Of a stretch of DNA of 64,000 nucleotides, positions 24,177 to 35,761 are shown one piece after another. The DNA is from an uncultured Clostridia bacterium (lineage in GTDB: Bacteria > Bacillota > Clostridia > Christensenellales > UBA1242). Positions within the stretch are counted from its first letter, which is position 1. The number at the start of each line of letters is the position of its first letter. The stretch is taken from NCBI GenBank assembly GCA_944381135.1, contig CALWJY010000013.1, forward strand, positions 1 through 64,000, written 5' to 3'. The translations under genes and the position numbers were made by a program. The notes under the pieces are model-generated. The model worked only from the letters and a program-made list of their open reading frames with translations, made no database searches and was not told where the DNA came from.

Positions 24177-24815
24177 ATGAAAATTGCGCTTATCAATGAA
24201 AACAGTCAGGCAGGAAAAAATGGGCTTATTTTTGACATTTTATGCAAAATTGCAAAGAAATATGGCGACACCGTGGTGAACTATGGCATGTTTGGTGCAG
24301 AGGATGAGCATAGTTTGACGTATGTTAAAGCGGGACTTTTGGCTGGCATTTTGCTCAACTCTGGTGCGGTTGATTTTGTTGTGACAGGTTGTGGAACAGG
24401 ACAGGGTGCAATGCTGGCACTAAACAGTTTTCCAAATGTGCTTTGTGGACACATCACGGACGCAAGCGATGGCTTTATGTTTCGCGAAATAAACGACGGA
24501 AACTCGGCAAGTTTTCCATTTGCAAAAGGTTTTGGCTGGGGCGCCGAACTTGACCTTGAAAACATGTTTGACAAACTTTTAAGCACAAAAGGTGGAAATG
24601 GATACCCGAAAGAGCGTGCTGTGCCAGAGAAGCAGAACAAGCAAATTTTGGACAAAGTGAAAGCCGTCACATGCAACGACATGTTGACAATTCTCAAAAC
24701 AATTGACCAAAACTTTCTGAAAGAAACAATCGACTATCCTTTCTTTAGGCAGACTTTCTTCAAAGATTGCAAAGATGAAAAGATTGGCTCATATTTGAAA
24801 AAGGTTTTAAAATAA
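24177..24815 (+). CDS. RpiB/LacA/LacB-family sugar-phosphate isomerase
   Basis: The start is ATG 24177, six bases after TTGGAGG. The 212-residue protein shows the RpiB/LacAB core: an N-terminal strand MKIALINEN, and the glycine-rich active-site stretch VVTGCGTGQGAMLALN with the catalytic cysteine, followed by CGHITDASD. Family members interconvert ribose 5-phosphate and ribulose 5-phosphate or isomerise galactose or allose 6-phosphates. It is longer than classical RpiB (about 150 residues), which fits the wider sugar-phosphate isomerase subfamily; substrate cannot be told. Single gene with its own terminator. Confidence 0.85.
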   Translation: MKIALINENSQAGKNGLIFDILCKIAKKYGDTVVNYGMFGAEDEHSLTYVKAGLLAGILLNSGAVDFVVTGCGTGQGAMLALNSFPNVLCGHITDASDGFMFREINDGNSASFPFAKGFGWGAELDLENMFDKLLSTKGGNGYPKERAVPEKQNKQILDKVKAVTCNDMLTILKTIDQNFLKETIDYPFFRQTFFKDCKDEKIGSYLKKVLK

Positions 24816-24849
24816 GCTGATTGTGAAGTTTGGTTGGCATACCATTTTC

Positions 24850-24880
24850 AAAAAGTGACAAATTTCTTTGTCGCTTTTTC
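24850..24880 (+). terminator. Intrinsic terminator
   Basis: AAAAAGTGACAAA-TTTC-TTTGTCGCTTTTT, a 13-bp stem with one G-T pair, after the isomerase gene. Confidence 0.85.
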
Positions 24881-25135
24881 TTTTTTGTTGGCACAAAAAC
24901 TTTACATTTACAGCGCTTTTGGGTTAAAATTGAAATGTAAAAATTTTTGCGCATATTTAGAGGAATTTGAAAAAATTTTGAATATAATTATACGCAAAAC
25001 AAAAAAGCGCTTTGCAACGAAAATCAAATTTTGTGAGCGATTGTTGAAAACCTTTGAATGAGAACTATGTTTCAATTTTCACGCACATAGATTTGGATTT
25101 TCTTACAAAATGTTTAAAGAAACAGGAGGGGAAAC

Positions 25136-25423
25136 ATGAAAATTAAACCTATTTTTGACCGTGTGGTCTTGCTTCCAAAAGAGGCAGAAAAAGAGACAAA
25201 AAGTGGCATAATTTTGCCAACAGCATCTCAAGAAAAGTCGCAAATTGCCACAGTTGTTGCAGTTGGAGAAGGCGGAAATTCAGACGGCAAAGAAGTGAAA
25301 ATGCAAGTTAAAGTTGGTCAAGAAGTGCTTTACACAAAATATTGTGGCACAGAGTTTACAATGGACGGAAAGAAATATATTGTCATGAAACAGTCAGACA
25401 TTTTGGCTGTTTTGGAAGACTGA
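25136..25423 (+). CDS. groES: Co-chaperonin GroES
   Basis: The 95-residue protein has the GroES signature: KIKPIFDRVVLLP at the start, the mobile-loop KSGIILPTA, and YTKYCGTEF near the end. It caps the GroEL cavity during ATP-driven folding in the cytoplasm. The ribosome site CAGGAGGGG is strong. groEL follows after 12 bases. No CIRCE element (TTAGCACTC-N9-GAGTGCTAA) was found upstream, so HrcA-type heat-shock control is not evident. Confidence 0.97.
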   Translation: MKIKPIFDRVVLLPKEAEKETKSGIILPTASQEKSQIATVVAVGEGGNSDGKEVKMQVKVGQEVLYTKYCGTEFTMDGKKYIVMKQSDILAVLED

Positions 25424-27049
<1,626 letters not shown>

Positions 27050-27119
27050 TTCTGACTGACAAAAGATGTGCTTTGTTTTTGAGTTTTGTCTTTATCCTTC
27101 CAATTCAATTAAAAACAGA

Positions 27120-27157
27120 AGAAAACTTCTTTAAGAAAAGAGGTTTTCTTTTTTTAT
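27120..27157 (+). terminator. groESL terminator
   Basis: AGAAAAC and GTTTTCT pair around a loop that itself holds TTCTT/AAGAA, followed by a long T run. The next 90 bases (27158-27245) are extremely T-rich low-complexity DNA without a gene. Confidence 0.75.
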
Positions 27158-27304
27158 GTTTTTATATTTTTATTTTTCTTTATTTTCTTTTATTTTTTTG
27201 TGTGTCTATTTTTGTTTTTTTTATTTATTATTTTTTAGATTTCGTTTTTTTGTCAAAATAATTTTTGTGCAAATAATTCCTTTGCACAAACAAAAAATTG
27301 GGTA

Positions 27305-27333
27305 TTGACAAATGCACCAAAGAATGTTAAAAT
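27305..27333 (+). promoter_or_regulatory. Promoter for the 27356 gene
   Basis: TTGACA (27305-27310) and TAAAAT (27328-27333), spacer 17. Confidence 0.75.
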
Positions 27334-27355
27334 GTTGAAAGAGGAGAGAAAAGAT

Positions 27356-28801
27356 ATGAGCAGAACTGAAACTGATGCAACACAAACAAAACCAAAATAT
27401 CATTATGACAGAAGTCAATATCCATCAAAAGAAGAAGTTGACACTTTTGTGGAAAGTTTGAGAAGAATTCCTGGAAGTGGATTTCGAGTTGTCAAAAATG
27501 GGGATGAAATCAGCAAAGAGGAAAATTTGCTTAATTTATGCGCAAGGGTGACTGATGGGCAATATGATGACGAAATGACTTTTGTCAACTCAATCATGAA
27601 GTCATATGTTGGACCCGAGGGACTTCCTGTTGAAATTGCAAATTCTCACATCAAACACGCCGATTTGACAATTCGTGGAAAATACACTCTTGTGACAAAC
27701 TTTTTGAACGACCATATGCTTTCGGGCAAGACTGTTTCAATCAAAGACAAGGGAGATTTGTGGACGGTTGTTTCTGGCATTGTTGCGGAAGAGACAGAGC
27801 GTATTTTTGGCGATGTGGTTTATTTGGATTTGAAAAAGACAAGCATGAAAAATTCCAATCTTGCTCTTGCACTTGTCAAGGCTTTCAAAATTAATGGATA
27901 TGAAAAAGTTGAAGGCTTGAATTTGTATGTCAAAGAAAACGCAAACGAAAATTCAAATGCATCGCATTATCAAAGATTTTTGAAAAATGCCTTTGTTACA
28001 GTTGTCAGAAAATATGTTGAAAACATTTCGGACATTGTCAACGAAAACATGAGTTTGGAAGAATTTGAAAAAACTTGTGCTGTCATTGAAAAATTTTTGA
28101 GCAATTGTGAAAGAAAAATGACTTCAAAGACAAGAGAAGATAGAGAAGTTGTGGATTGCAAAGAAATTTTGAAAGAATATTTCAATTTTGCAAAGAGAAC
28201 GGCTTTTGACACATTGTCACATGGTGATTTATATTTGCAAGTTAAGGCAGCACTCAAAGCAAGGGGGACAGACAAAGAAACAGAAGAAACGAAGAAAGTT
28301 TTGGAAAACTTCTTTGAGAGAGTTCAGGTGTTGAAGAAAGCCCTTTCAGTCAAAGATAAAGCAGGAAACAACTATCCAGCAAACTATTTTGCAGTGATGC
28401 CTGTCAGACTTGCCTCAATTTGTGAATTGCTTGCAAACTATAGGACATCTTTCAGAAGCACAAGCGTTAGGAATGAAATTGATGAGGTTGAGGCACTCAT
28501 CAGAGAAACATTCCCAAATCACAACCACTTTGGAGTTGATTTCAAAAAAGAACCATTTTTGAGAAGTCAATATCAAATGCGCATTCAACGCAAAGATGGC
28601 GAAGTGATTGATTTGCTTGATAAAACAGTCTTTGACAAGTTCTGTGCAAAGGTTGATTCAACTTTTAAAAAATATAATCTTCCAATGACAGAAGTTTGCT
28701 TTAAGTCAGTTTGCGACAAACTTGCAAGAGGAGAAGAACCAATCAATTTGAAAGGCACAGGCGCTGAAAAGTTTGTTTCAAACAAAGGTAAAGGTGAATA
28801 A
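27356..28801 (+). CDS. Unrecognised cytoplasmic protein, 481 aa
   Basis: The start was set to ATG 27356, after GAGGAGAG; the longer frame begins inside the -35 box and cannot be used. The protein is soluble, mostly helical, charged, with no signal peptide, membrane helix, P-loop or metal-binding cluster. In composition it resembles the 324-residue protein at 3220 and the small helical proteins at 877-2200, and all have a strong promoter of their own. They may be lineage-specific proteins. It is monocistronic with a terminator right after the stop codon. Confidence 0.7.
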   Translation: MSRTETDATQTKPKYHYDRSQYPSKEEVDTFVESLRRIPGSGFRVVKNGDEISKEENLLNLCARVTDGQYDDEMTFVNSIMKSYVGPEGLPVEIANSHIKHADLTIRGKYTLVTNFLNDHMLSGKTVSIKDKGDLWTVVSGIVAEETERIFGDVVYLDLKKTSMKNSNLALALVKAFKINGYEKVEGLNLYVKENANENSNASHYQRFLKNAFVTVVRKYVENISDIVNENMSLEEFEKTCAVIEKFLSNCERKMTSKTREDREVVDCKEILKEYFNFAKRTAFDTLSHGDLYLQVKAALKARGTDKETEETKKVLENFFERVQVLKKALSVKDKAGNNYPANYFAVMPVRLASICELLANYRTSFRSTSVRNEIDEVEALIRETFPNHNHFGVDFKKEPFLRSQYQMRIQRKDGEVIDLLDKTVFDKFCAKVDSTFKKYNLPMTEVCFKSVCDKLARGEEPINLKGTGAEKFVSNKGKGE

Positions 28802-28820
28802 AACAAGGATTAAATAATTT

Positions 28821-28848
28821 AAGATGAGAAAATCTCTCATCTTTTTTG
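28821..28848 (+). terminator. Intrinsic terminator
   Basis: AAGATGAGA-N4-TCTCATCTT followed by a T run, 20 bases after the 27356 gene. Confidence 0.9.
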
Positions 28849-29031
28849 TTCTTTGTTGTTTTTTGTCATCCATATGCGCAATTTTTATAAAAACCGGTGA
28901 AGATTTAAGCCGAAAGTTATAAATCAATAGTTTTTGATTTGTTATTTGATTAATTTAGTATTTTTTTTATAACATTTTTAAAGGAAAAATGCTAAGTGTG
29001 TGGTATAATAGATTGTTAGGAGTTATAGAAT

Positions 29032-30801
29032 TTGCAGAGTAGAGGTTTCCCATCCGATTTTTTGACCGAACTTAAGAGAAAAAACGACTTAGTTTCAATT
29101 GCTTCAAACTATGTTCAACTTCAGCAAAAAGGTCGCAGATTTTGGGCTTGTTGCCCTTTTCATAGTGAAAAAACACCTTCATTTTCAATCAACAATGAAG
29201 ATGGAATTTATTATTGCTTTGGTTGCAAAGAGTCTGGCGATGTCATCAAGTTTGTTGAAAAAATGGAAAATTTGGACTTTATGGATGCGGTCAAGTTTTT
29301 GGCGGAACGCGCTGGCATGGAGGTGCCAGAACTTCAAGATTCAGACCCGCGAAAACAAAGCAAGAAGTTGAAAGAACGGGTTTTGAGTGCGCTTGATTTC
29401 ACCTATAAGCACTATATGGAAAATTTGTATAATAAGGATGCAAAAAAGGCGCAGGACTACATCAAACTTCGCAAATTCACACGAAGAGAGTTGGAAGATT
29501 TCAAGATTGGATATTCCAAAAACCGATTTGACGTTGTGGAATATTTGTCCTCCAAAGGCTTTTCCGAAGAGGAGATGTTGCAAGCGGGGATTTGTTCCAA
29601 AAAGGACGGACGACTTATTGATGTGATTGCCGAAAGGTTGGTCTTTCCAATTTTCAACTCGTTTGGAGAGTGTATAGGTTTCAGCGCAAGGGCACTTGAG
29701 AAAACAGAATTTGCCAAATATAAAAACACCGCAGAAACCATTGTCTTTCAAAAGGGGAAAGTGGTTTTTGGAATCAACATCTTGAAAGCGCAAAAGCAAC
29801 AGCATTTGCTTGACAAAATCATTCTTGTGGAGGGACAAATGGATGTGATTGCCATGCATAAGGCGGGCTTCAAATGCACTGTTGCATGCATGGGAACGGC
29901 ACTCACGAAAGACCATGTCAATGAACTTAAGCGCTACAACGAAAACATATATCTTTGCTTTGACGTCGATGGCGCAGGTGTGAAAGCCACATTGCGTGCA
30001 ATCGACATGTTCAGAAATGAAAATGTCAATTTGAAAGTTGTCAAACTTACAGGCGGAAAAGACCCAGATGAAGTGCTTAATAACCTTGGAAAAGACAAAC
30101 TTCAAGAGATGATTGATGACGCTTTGCCATATATGGACTTTTTGATTGAATATTATCAAAATCAATATAACCTTGAAAATGCCGAAGAAAGAGGCAGGTT
30201 TGTGAAAGAAATTTTGTCACAAATCAAAAAACTTGGAAGTGAAATTTTGTTTGAACCATATCTTGAGAAAGTGCGTGATTTGACAAAAATCCCGCTTGAC
30301 ATTCTAAGGCGAGACATCAATGCCGCTCCAAATGAAAGAGTTATCAAGTTTCAGCCAGAAAAACCTGCCATGCAAGTTCAAACAAGCGATGAAAAAGCAG
30401 TGAAATTTATTTTGGCATCACTGCTTCACAAATGTGAGTTTGTGGATGCAAGAATTGACTATTCAAAACTTTTGGAAGGATTTGAGAAATATTTGGATAT
30501 AATTAAAGAAAATCTTCCACTTTCAGCAATATTTGACATTGATGGCGCAAGTGATGACGCATTTTTGATGGACCTTGTCAATTTCAACTTTTCAACTTTT
30601 GAAGAAGACGCACCGAGATATTTCAAAGAGTGTCTTTGGAAAGTTGCCGAGCAGGCTTTGAAGAAAAATCAAGAAAAATTGAACGAGGCATACAAAACAA
30701 GCGAAAATGTGGACGAGAGAGTGGGAATTGCAAGGAAACTTGGAAAACTTGCAATGCAGTTAAAGAACAAAAGTATGGAGGAATTTTATGTCAGAGGATA
30801 A
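29032..30801 (+). CDS. dnaG: DNA primase DnaG
   Basis: The start is a TTG at 29032, nine bases after TAGGAG. The 589-residue protein has the N-terminal CHC2 zinc finger (C41, H44, C62, C65 in [12 protein letters not shown] and YYCFGCK), the primase core and the TOPRIM catalytic residues [13 protein letters not shown] and CFDVDGAG. It makes RNA primers at the replication fork and binds DnaB helicase through its C-terminal part. The last codons overlap the start of rpoD by 14 bases, the conserved macromolecular-synthesis operon order. Confidence 0.97.
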   Translation: MQSRGFPSDFLTELKRKNDLVSIASNYVQLQQKGRRFWACCPFHSEKTPSFSINNEDGIYYCFGCKESGDVIKFVEKMENLDFMDAVKFLAERAGMEVPELQDSDPRKQSKKLKERVLSALDFTYKHYMENLYNKDAKKAQDYIKLRKFTRRELEDFKIGYSKNRFDVVEYLSSKGFSEEEMLQAGICSKKDGRLIDVIAERLVFPIFNSFGECIGFSARALEKTEFAKYKNTAETIVFQKGKVVFGINILKAQKQQHLLDKIILVEGQMDVIAMHKAGFKCTVACMGTALTKDHVNELKRYNENIYLCFDVDGAGVKATLRAIDMFRNENVNLKVVKLTGGKDPDEVLNNLGKDKLQEMIDDALPYMDFLIEYYQNQYNLENAEERGRFVKEILSQIKKLGSEILFEPYLEKVRDLTKIPLDILRRDINAAPNERVIKFQPEKPAMQVQTSDEKAVKFILASLLHKCEFVDARIDYSKLLEGFEKYLDIIKENLPLSAIFDIDGASDDAFLMDLVNFNFSTFEEDAPRYFKECLWKVAEQALKKNQEKLNEAYKTSENVDERVGIARKLGKLAMQLKNKSMEEFYVRG

Positions 30802-31861
30802 AAATTTGGACAGAGTGAAAGTGGTGTATGACAAACTTCTTGCTCTCGCAATGAAAAAGGGCTCAATCAATGAAGAAGATGTCTATTTTTCACTTTTTAA
30901 AGTTGGAGAAGACGCAAAAAACGTTGAAAACTTTTTGGAGTCTTTAAAGAAGAAAAAAATCAAAGTCATCAAAACTAACGAAGATGATGACGCATATAAA
31001 GACAACTTCTCAGACCTTGTGATGTCTGTAAGTGTGGACGACCCTGTGAAGATGTATCTCAAAGACATTGGAAAAGTGCCTCTTTTGACTGCAGAAGAAG
31101 AGCGAGACCTTGCAAAAAAAGTTATGCAGGGGGATGAGCATGCAAAATCGGTGCTTTGTGAGGCAAACTTGAGGCTTGTTGTCAGCGTTGCAAAAAGATA
31201 TGTTGGCAAAACCTCGATGTCTTTCTTGGACTTGATTCAAGAGGGCAACATGGGACTTCTGCGTGCTGTGGACAAGTTTGACTACACCAAAGGCTTCAAA
31301 TTTTCAACTTATGCAACATGGTGGATAAGACAGGCAATCACGCGTGCCATGGCAGACCAATCAAGGACAATTCGCATTCCGGTGCACATGGTTGAAACAA
31401 TCAACAAATATGTGAAAGTTGTCAGAATTTTGATGCAACGCTTGGGAAGAGAGCCAACCATTGAAGAGATTGCTGCTGAAATGGGAATGTCTGTCAACAA
31501 AGTCATGGAAATTCAGCGTACTGCGCAAGACCCAATTTCTCTTGAAACACCAATGGGCGAAGAAGATGATGGAAAGATGGCAGATGTGATTGTGGACGAA
31601 TCGGCGAAGTCACCAATTGAAAGTGCCACACAAAGTTTACTTAGAGAGCAGCTGTTGGCAGTCATTGACACGCTCACTCCAAGAGAACAGGAAGTCATCA
31701 GGCAAAGATATGGGCTTTTGGACGGAAGACAAAAGACTTTGGAAGAAGTTGGAAAAGAGTTTTCTGTGACAAGAGAGCGCATCAGACAAATTGAAGCAAA
31801 AGCACTTCGAAAATTGAAACATCCAAACAGAAGCAAGAGGCTTGCTGATTTTGTTGAGTGA
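30788..31861 (+). CDS. rpoD: Primary sigma factor RpoD (SigA)
   Basis: The ATG lies inside dnaG after TGGAGGAATTTT. The 357-residue protein has a short region 1.1, region 1.2 ([16 protein letters not shown]), region 2 with [19 protein letters not shown] for -10 binding and melting, region 3, and region 4.2 ([20 protein letters not shown]) for the -35 element. It directs RNA polymerase to housekeeping promoters, in agreement with the many TTGACA-N17-TATAAT sites in this window. It is slightly shorter than typical SigA because of the small N-terminal region. Confidence 0.97.
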   Translation: MSEDKNLDRVKVVYDKLLALAMKKGSINEEDVYFSLFKVGEDAKNVENFLESLKKKKIKVIKTNEDDDAYKDNFSDLVMSVSVDDPVKMYLKDIGKVPLLTAEEERDLAKKVMQGDEHAKSVLCEANLRLVVSVAKRYVGKTSMSFLDLIQEGNMGLLRAVDKFDYTKGFKFSTYATWWIRQAITRAMADQSRTIRIPVHMVETINKYVKVVRILMQRLGREPTIEEIAAEMGMSVNKVMEIQRTAQDPISLETPMGEEDDGKMADVIVDESAKSPIESATQSLLREQLLAVIDTLTPREQEVIRQRYGLLDGRQKTLEEVGKEFSVTRERIRQIEAKALRKLKHPNRSKRLADFVE

Positions 31862-31999
31862 TTGTTTTTGAATTAATTAAAGAAAAGCATAAATTTTAAA
31901 CATTTTTTACAAAAAACGCATAAAAATTTGCAAAAATTCACTGTTTTATGATATAAAAACATAAAACAAATTAATTTCGAAATTAAATTGGAGAAAGTT

Positions 32000-32701
32000 A
32001 TGAACATTGAAAGTCTATTGAAATATCAAGCCAAAGATGCTGAACTTTTTAAAGTTGAACAAAAACTTCAAAACAGTCCATACAAAAAGAAGGCAAGCGA
32101 ATTGGCGTCGGTTGCAAAAAAGTCTCAGGCAAAATCGGCAGAACTTGAAGCGGAGGCGGGCAAACTTATTTCTGAAATTTCCAGCATAAGAGAAAAATTT
32201 GATGTCAACAAAGCAAAAGCAGACGAAATTCAGAAAAACAGCATTGAAAGCATGAGCATGGAAGAACTTGACAAACTGAACAGCCTCAAAGGAAAAGTTG
32301 TTTCAAACTTAAACATATTGGAAAAAATGCTTCAAAAAAGTGCAGAAAATGTCAATCACATTCTTGCAGAATTTAACAAAACAAAGAAAATGTTTGACGA
32401 GGCACGGACACAATATGATGTTTGCAAGCAAAAAGTGAATGAAGAAAGCAAACAACTTGAGCCAGAAAAAGAGAGATTGAAGAAAGAACTTGCTGTTTTG
32501 GAAAAAGATGTTGACCCAACACTTATGGCGGAATATAAGAAAAAAAGACAGGACAACATTTTTCCTGTTGTTGTGCCTTTGGAGGGAGGAAACTTCTGTG
32601 GTCGTTGCAGAATGGAACTTCCAAAAGTCGCAATTTCAAGAATCAAAGAAAAAGGCGTCATCACTTGCGAGCATTGCAAAAGATTCATCTATCAAAATTA
32701 A
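32000..32701 (+). CDS. Coiled-coil C4-type zinc-ribbon protein (COG1579-like)
   Basis: The start was set to ATG 32000 because GGAG lies seven bases before it; a TTG at 31988 would overlap that site. The 233-residue protein is a long charged coiled coil (about 10-185) ending in a zinc ribbon with two cysteine pairs, FCGRCRMELP and CEHCKRFIY. This is the layout of the COG1579 family, thought to bind nucleic acid but without an established job. It follows rpoD after 138 bases, a neighbourhood seen in other Bacillota, and ends at a terminator. Confidence 0.8.
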   Translation: MNIESLLKYQAKDAELFKVEQKLQNSPYKKKASELASVAKKSQAKSAELEAEAGKLISEISSIREKFDVNKAKADEIQKNSIESMSMEELDKLNSLKGKVVSNLNILEKMLQKSAENVNHILAEFNKTKKMFDEARTQYDVCKQKVNEESKQLEPEKERLKKELAVLEKDVDPTLMAEYKKKRQDNIFPVVVPLEGGNFCGRCRMELPKVAISRIKEKGVITCEHCKRFIYQN

Positions 32702-32728
32702 GAGGCAGAAGCACTGCCTCTTTTTTTA
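32702..32728 (+). terminator. Intrinsic terminator
   Basis: GAGGCAG-AAGCA-CTGCCTC followed by seven T, one base after the stop codon region. Confidence 0.92.
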
Positions 32729-32734
32729 AAACTG

Positions 32735-33156
32735 AGAAATAAAAAAAATATAAATAAAACGCAAAAAATATTAAAAAAAATATTATAAAATATTTATTTT
32801 TTGCATTTTTTATTTATAAATATTTTATTTATTTAATTTATATTTATTTAAATCAAATTTTTAAATGATTAAAATTGGTGATTTTTGTTCGTATGAATAC
32901 GAATTTTCTAATTGTTTTAATGGCTTTTAATCCGTATTTATAAAAAATCAACATTTATTAACGATTTGAATGAAAATATTAAAACAATTAAAATTTAATA
33001 ATTTATTAAAAAAATATTATTTTTTTTATAAAAATTTATAAAAAATTGACAATTTTATTGTTTTTTGATTTTTAATTTTTAGTTTTAATATTTTTAAATA
33101 TAAAGCTTGCATAAAGTTTCTCACTTAATTTTTAATTCTTCGGTATGTTAAAGTTC
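32735..33156. other. Gene-free, extremely AT-rich stretch
   Basis: These 420 bases are almost only A and T, with a few palindromes such as TTCGTATGAATACGAA (32888-32903) and several AT-only inverted repeats. I see no gene, promoter of good quality or RNA structure. It separates two converging genes. It could be a melting or scaffold region, or simply unconstrained spacer. Confidence 0.5.
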
Positions 33157-34293
33157 TTATGAATGAGAATATCTTAGAAGCAGTTTGATTGCATAGACAA
33201 ATTTTTCAATTTCTTGGTAGGTGTTGAAATATGAAAGTGAAACTCTCACTGCCCCTCCATTTAAAGTGCCAAGAGATTTGTGTTTGAGTGGTGCGCAATG
33301 GAAGCCACTTCGCACGCATATTCCCCACTTATCATTAAGTTCGGTTGCAACCTCTGTAGAATCCATATTTGGAATGTTGAAGGCAAAAACGCCACTTGTG
33401 TTTTCTGTTTTTGTGTAGATTTCAATTGGAAGTTTGGAAAGTTCATAGTGCAAATAGGTTGTCAAATCTTCCAACTTAGATTTTATGAAATCAAAGTTTT
33501 CTTCCACAAAACAAATTCCTTCGCCAAAACCTAAAATGGCAGGAGTGTTGATTGTTCCACTTTCAAAGCGTTCGGGGGAAGATTTTGGTTGGATAAGTTC
33601 CAAAGAATTTGTGCCTGTTCCACCAAAACGAATAGGCTCAAGGTCCACATCACCACAAATTGCCAAAGCGCCAATCCCTTGAGGAGAATAAAATCCCTTG
33701 TGTGGAGCAAGTGCAAGCATGCTTATTCCCATTTTTTCCATGTCATACACAAAATGTCCACCACCTTGTGCACCATCCACAAGAAACAAAATGTTTCGCT
33801 TTTGAAGTTCTTTTCCAATTGTTTCAATGTCGGCGGTGTCTCCATTGACATTCGAAACATGGTTGACAACAACAAGATATGTCTGGTCGGTCAGGCATTT
33901 TTCAATGTCTTCCCACACAACACCAAGTTTGCCTGTTTGCTGTGCAACTGTGTAGGAAAAATTGGGGTCAATATGTTTCAAATGTTCAAGTGGACGCAAA
34001 ACAGAGTTGTGTTCGTTGACTGTGCAGACCACATGGCCGCTTTTGTGCGAGCCTAAAATTGCCAAATTGAGTGCGTCTGTGCAGTTGAGTGTGAAAATTA
34101 TGTTTTCTGGTGTTGTTCCAACATGGTTTGAGCACTGCTCTCTGACCCTTTCAACTTCAATTGCAGTCTTTAAAGCCATTTTGTGTCCGCTTCGACCCGG
34201 GTTTGCAGAGTATAGAGTCAATGCATTTAAAACCGCTTTTTGAACATTTTTAGGTTTGATTAAACTTGATGCAGAATTGTCAAAATAAATCAT
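33157..34293 (-). CDS. Cysteine desulfurase (aminotransferase class V)
   Basis: The 378-residue protein begins MIYFDNSASS and carries the PLP lysine K199 in LAPHKGFY, the cofactor aspartate D173 in LVDGAQ, and the reactive cysteine near residue 333 in RSGFHCAPLKH. Such enzymes release sulfur (or selenium) from cysteine as an enzyme persulfide for Fe-S clusters, thio-modified tRNA or selenium metabolism. Ending and spacing match the subfamily found next to DUF3343 proteins (TIGR01977-like). The DUF3343 gene lies 240 bases away on the other strand. No Fe-S scaffold gene is adjacent. Confidence 0.9.
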   Translation of the reverse strand: MIYFDNSASSLIKPKNVQKAVLNALTLYSANPGRSGHKMALKTAIEVERVREQCSNHVGTTPENIIFTLNCTDALNLAILGSHKSGHVVCTVNEHNSVLRPLEHLKHIDPNFSYTVAQQTGKLGVVWEDIEKCLTDQTYLVVVNHVSNVNGDTADIETIGKELQKRNILFLVDGAQGGGHFVYDMEKMGISMLALAPHKGFYSPQGIGALAICGDVDLEPIRFGGTGTNSLELIQPKSSPERFESGTINTPAILGFGEGICFVEENFDFIKSKLEDLTTYLHYELSKLPIEIYTKTENTSGVFAFNIPNMDSTEVATELNDKWGICVRSGFHCAPLKHKSLGTLNGGAVRVSLSYFNTYQEIEKFVYAIKLLLRYSHS

Positions 34294-34535
34294 TTTTATC
34301 CCTTTTTTATCATTTTTTTGATTTTTTAATCAGAATTTTATGTTTTTTCAATATTTTTTAAGTTTTTTAATGTATTTTATTATTTTTTTATTTTTTAACT
34401 TTTTCTAAGATTTGAAATTTTGGTAAGCCTTTTGAAATGATGATTGCAACACTATGGAATATGGCAAAAACATAAAATGCTTATTATCAATATAATAAAA
34501 TAGGGGAGATTTTGTGCGTCAGGAGGTGACTGTTT

Positions 34536-34793
34536 TTGAATTACACATTGGCAGTTTTCAGGTCTCGCTCTTCCACTTTGAACTTTGCAAATATGCTTCG
34601 TGCCAATCACATACCTGTTGCCATCATCAACACCCCACAAGCAATTTCGCGAAGTTGTGGAATTTCTGTCAAATTTTTGAGCGACTATTTTTCTCAAGTG
34701 CAAACTATTTTGTCAAAAGTCAATTTGAGAAATTTTGATGGATTTTTCTCATATATAGAGAAAAACGGGAGGGCGAGTTTAATTAAATTATAA
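34536..34793 (+). CDS. DUF3343 (putative sulfur or selenium carrier), 85 aa
   Basis: It starts at TTG 34536, seven bases after a perfect AGGAGGTGA. The product has the DUF3343 pattern: an N-terminal strand (YTLAVF), a helix, then HIPVAIINTP and the SCGISVKF turn with a single cysteine, which is the likely carrier residue. DUF3343 proteins usually sit beside class V cysteine desulfurases and are thought to receive sulfur or selenium; here the partner is the divergent gene at 33157-34293. Standard gene calls can miss it because of the TTG start. Confidence 0.8.
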   Translation: MNYTLAVFRSRSSTLNFANMLRANHIPVAIINTPQAISRSCGISVKFLSDYFSQVQTILSKVNLRNFDGFFSYIEKNGRASLIKL

Positions 34794-34941
34794 ATCAATT
34801 GAAAAGTGCCGTAAAACAAAATTTGAGTCGTTTTAATCACTTTTGAAAATGATTTAAATTCAAATCGCTTATTTTTAAAACGAATTTTAAAGTCCAACAA
34901 AAAACAAGCATGAAAACCGTAAATTTTCATAAAATAGCTTT

Positions 34942-35475
34942 ATGAAGTGGTTTTTTGCTTGTTTTTTATCAATTTCTTTCGTTTTTTTGGCAGTTTTTGG
35001 GGTCAATTGCCTTTATGGCTATTTTTTCCCAATCAAGTTTCAAGAAGAAATTGCAAGCGCAAGTGAGGCTTATGGTGTTGATGAGGCGGTGATTTATTCC
35101 GTCATCAATGTTGAAAGTCGCTTCAATCAAAACGCTTTGTCGTCAAAGGGGGCTGTGGGTCTGATGCAGGTTTTGCCTTCGACAGCAAACGAAATGGCAA
35201 CTGAAATGAACTTGGAAGAATTTGATTTGTCATCTTCTTCCGACAACATCATGATTGGCACCTATTATTTTTCAAAATTGTTGGATGGGTTTGGAAATTT
35301 GCAAACGGCGCTTGCGGGATATAATGCAGGTCCGACAAATGTTCGAAATTGGCTGTCCGATGAAAAATATTCCGACGATGGCAAAACTTTGAAAGAAATT
35401 CCGTTTGAGGAGACAAAAAATTATGTAGAAAAATTTAATCAAAATTTGAAATACTATCAATCAAAACTTGGCTAA
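34942..35475 (+). CDS. Lytic transglycosylase (Slt/GH23-like)
   Basis: The 177-residue protein has an N-terminal membrane anchor or signal (about 3-28) and a compact transglycosylase SLT domain: catalytic E58 in INVESRFN, the SSKGAVGLMQVLP motif and AGYNAGPTNVRNW. These enzymes cut peptidoglycan glycan strands outside the membrane, producing anhydro-muropeptides, for wall growth or secretion. It is close in size to the small YjbJ/CwlQ-type enzymes. No ribosome site is obvious; the gene lies 150 bases after the DUF3343 gene. Confidence 0.9.
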   Translation: MKWFFACFLSISFVFLAVFGVNCLYGYFFPIKFQEEIASASEAYGVDEAVIYSVINVESRFNQNALSSKGAVGLMQVLPSTANEMATEMNLEEFDLSSSSDNIMIGTYYFSKLLDGFGNLQTALAGYNAGPTNVRNWLSDEKYSDDGKTLKEIPFEETKNYVEKFNQNLKYYQSKLG

Positions 35476-35599
35476 CTTGGTTAAAAAGTGGTGTTTTCAA
35501 GAGATGATTTTAAAGGAAGATGCGGGAAGTTGAAATGAGATTTATATGCAAAATGTGCCGATTGTGGTGACAAATTTGTTTAAAAACTTCGGAATTTAC

Positions 35600-35633
35600 T
35601 TGACAAGCGGGGGGGGGAGGATTTTTCTATAAT
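35600..35633 (+). promoter_or_regulatory. Promoter with a G9 tract in the spacer (possible phase-variable switch)
   Basis: TTGACA (35600-35605) and TATAAT (35628-35633) are both perfect, but lie 22 bases apart, too far for normal use. The spacer contains nine G in a row (35609-35617), otherwise unseen in this AT-rich sequence. Loss of about five G would restore the 17-base optimum. The site drives the surface esterase gene at 35762, after a leader of about 120 bases. Confidence 0.6.
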
Positions 35634-35761
35634 GATTTTGAAAAATAAAAAAATTAGCAACTAAGAAAAATTGTTTTGCATTTCTTGTGGTTGAATTTTT
35701 GGTTTAAGGCAAAGAAATGACATCGTATGCTTCGTTCAATCAGAAAGAAAAGGAGGATGAA

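Noticed and set aside
24900..25135. CIRCE operator upstream of groES
   Set aside because: I looked for TTAGCACTC-N9-GAGTGCTAA and found no match.
29341..30165. 274-codon minus-strand ORF opposite dnaG
   Set aside because: Shadow of dnaG; Phe-, Cys- and His-rich product, no start signal.
33589..34056. 155-codon plus-strand ORF opposite the cysteine desulfurase gene
   Set aside because: Shadow frame, Cys- and His-rich, no ribosome site.
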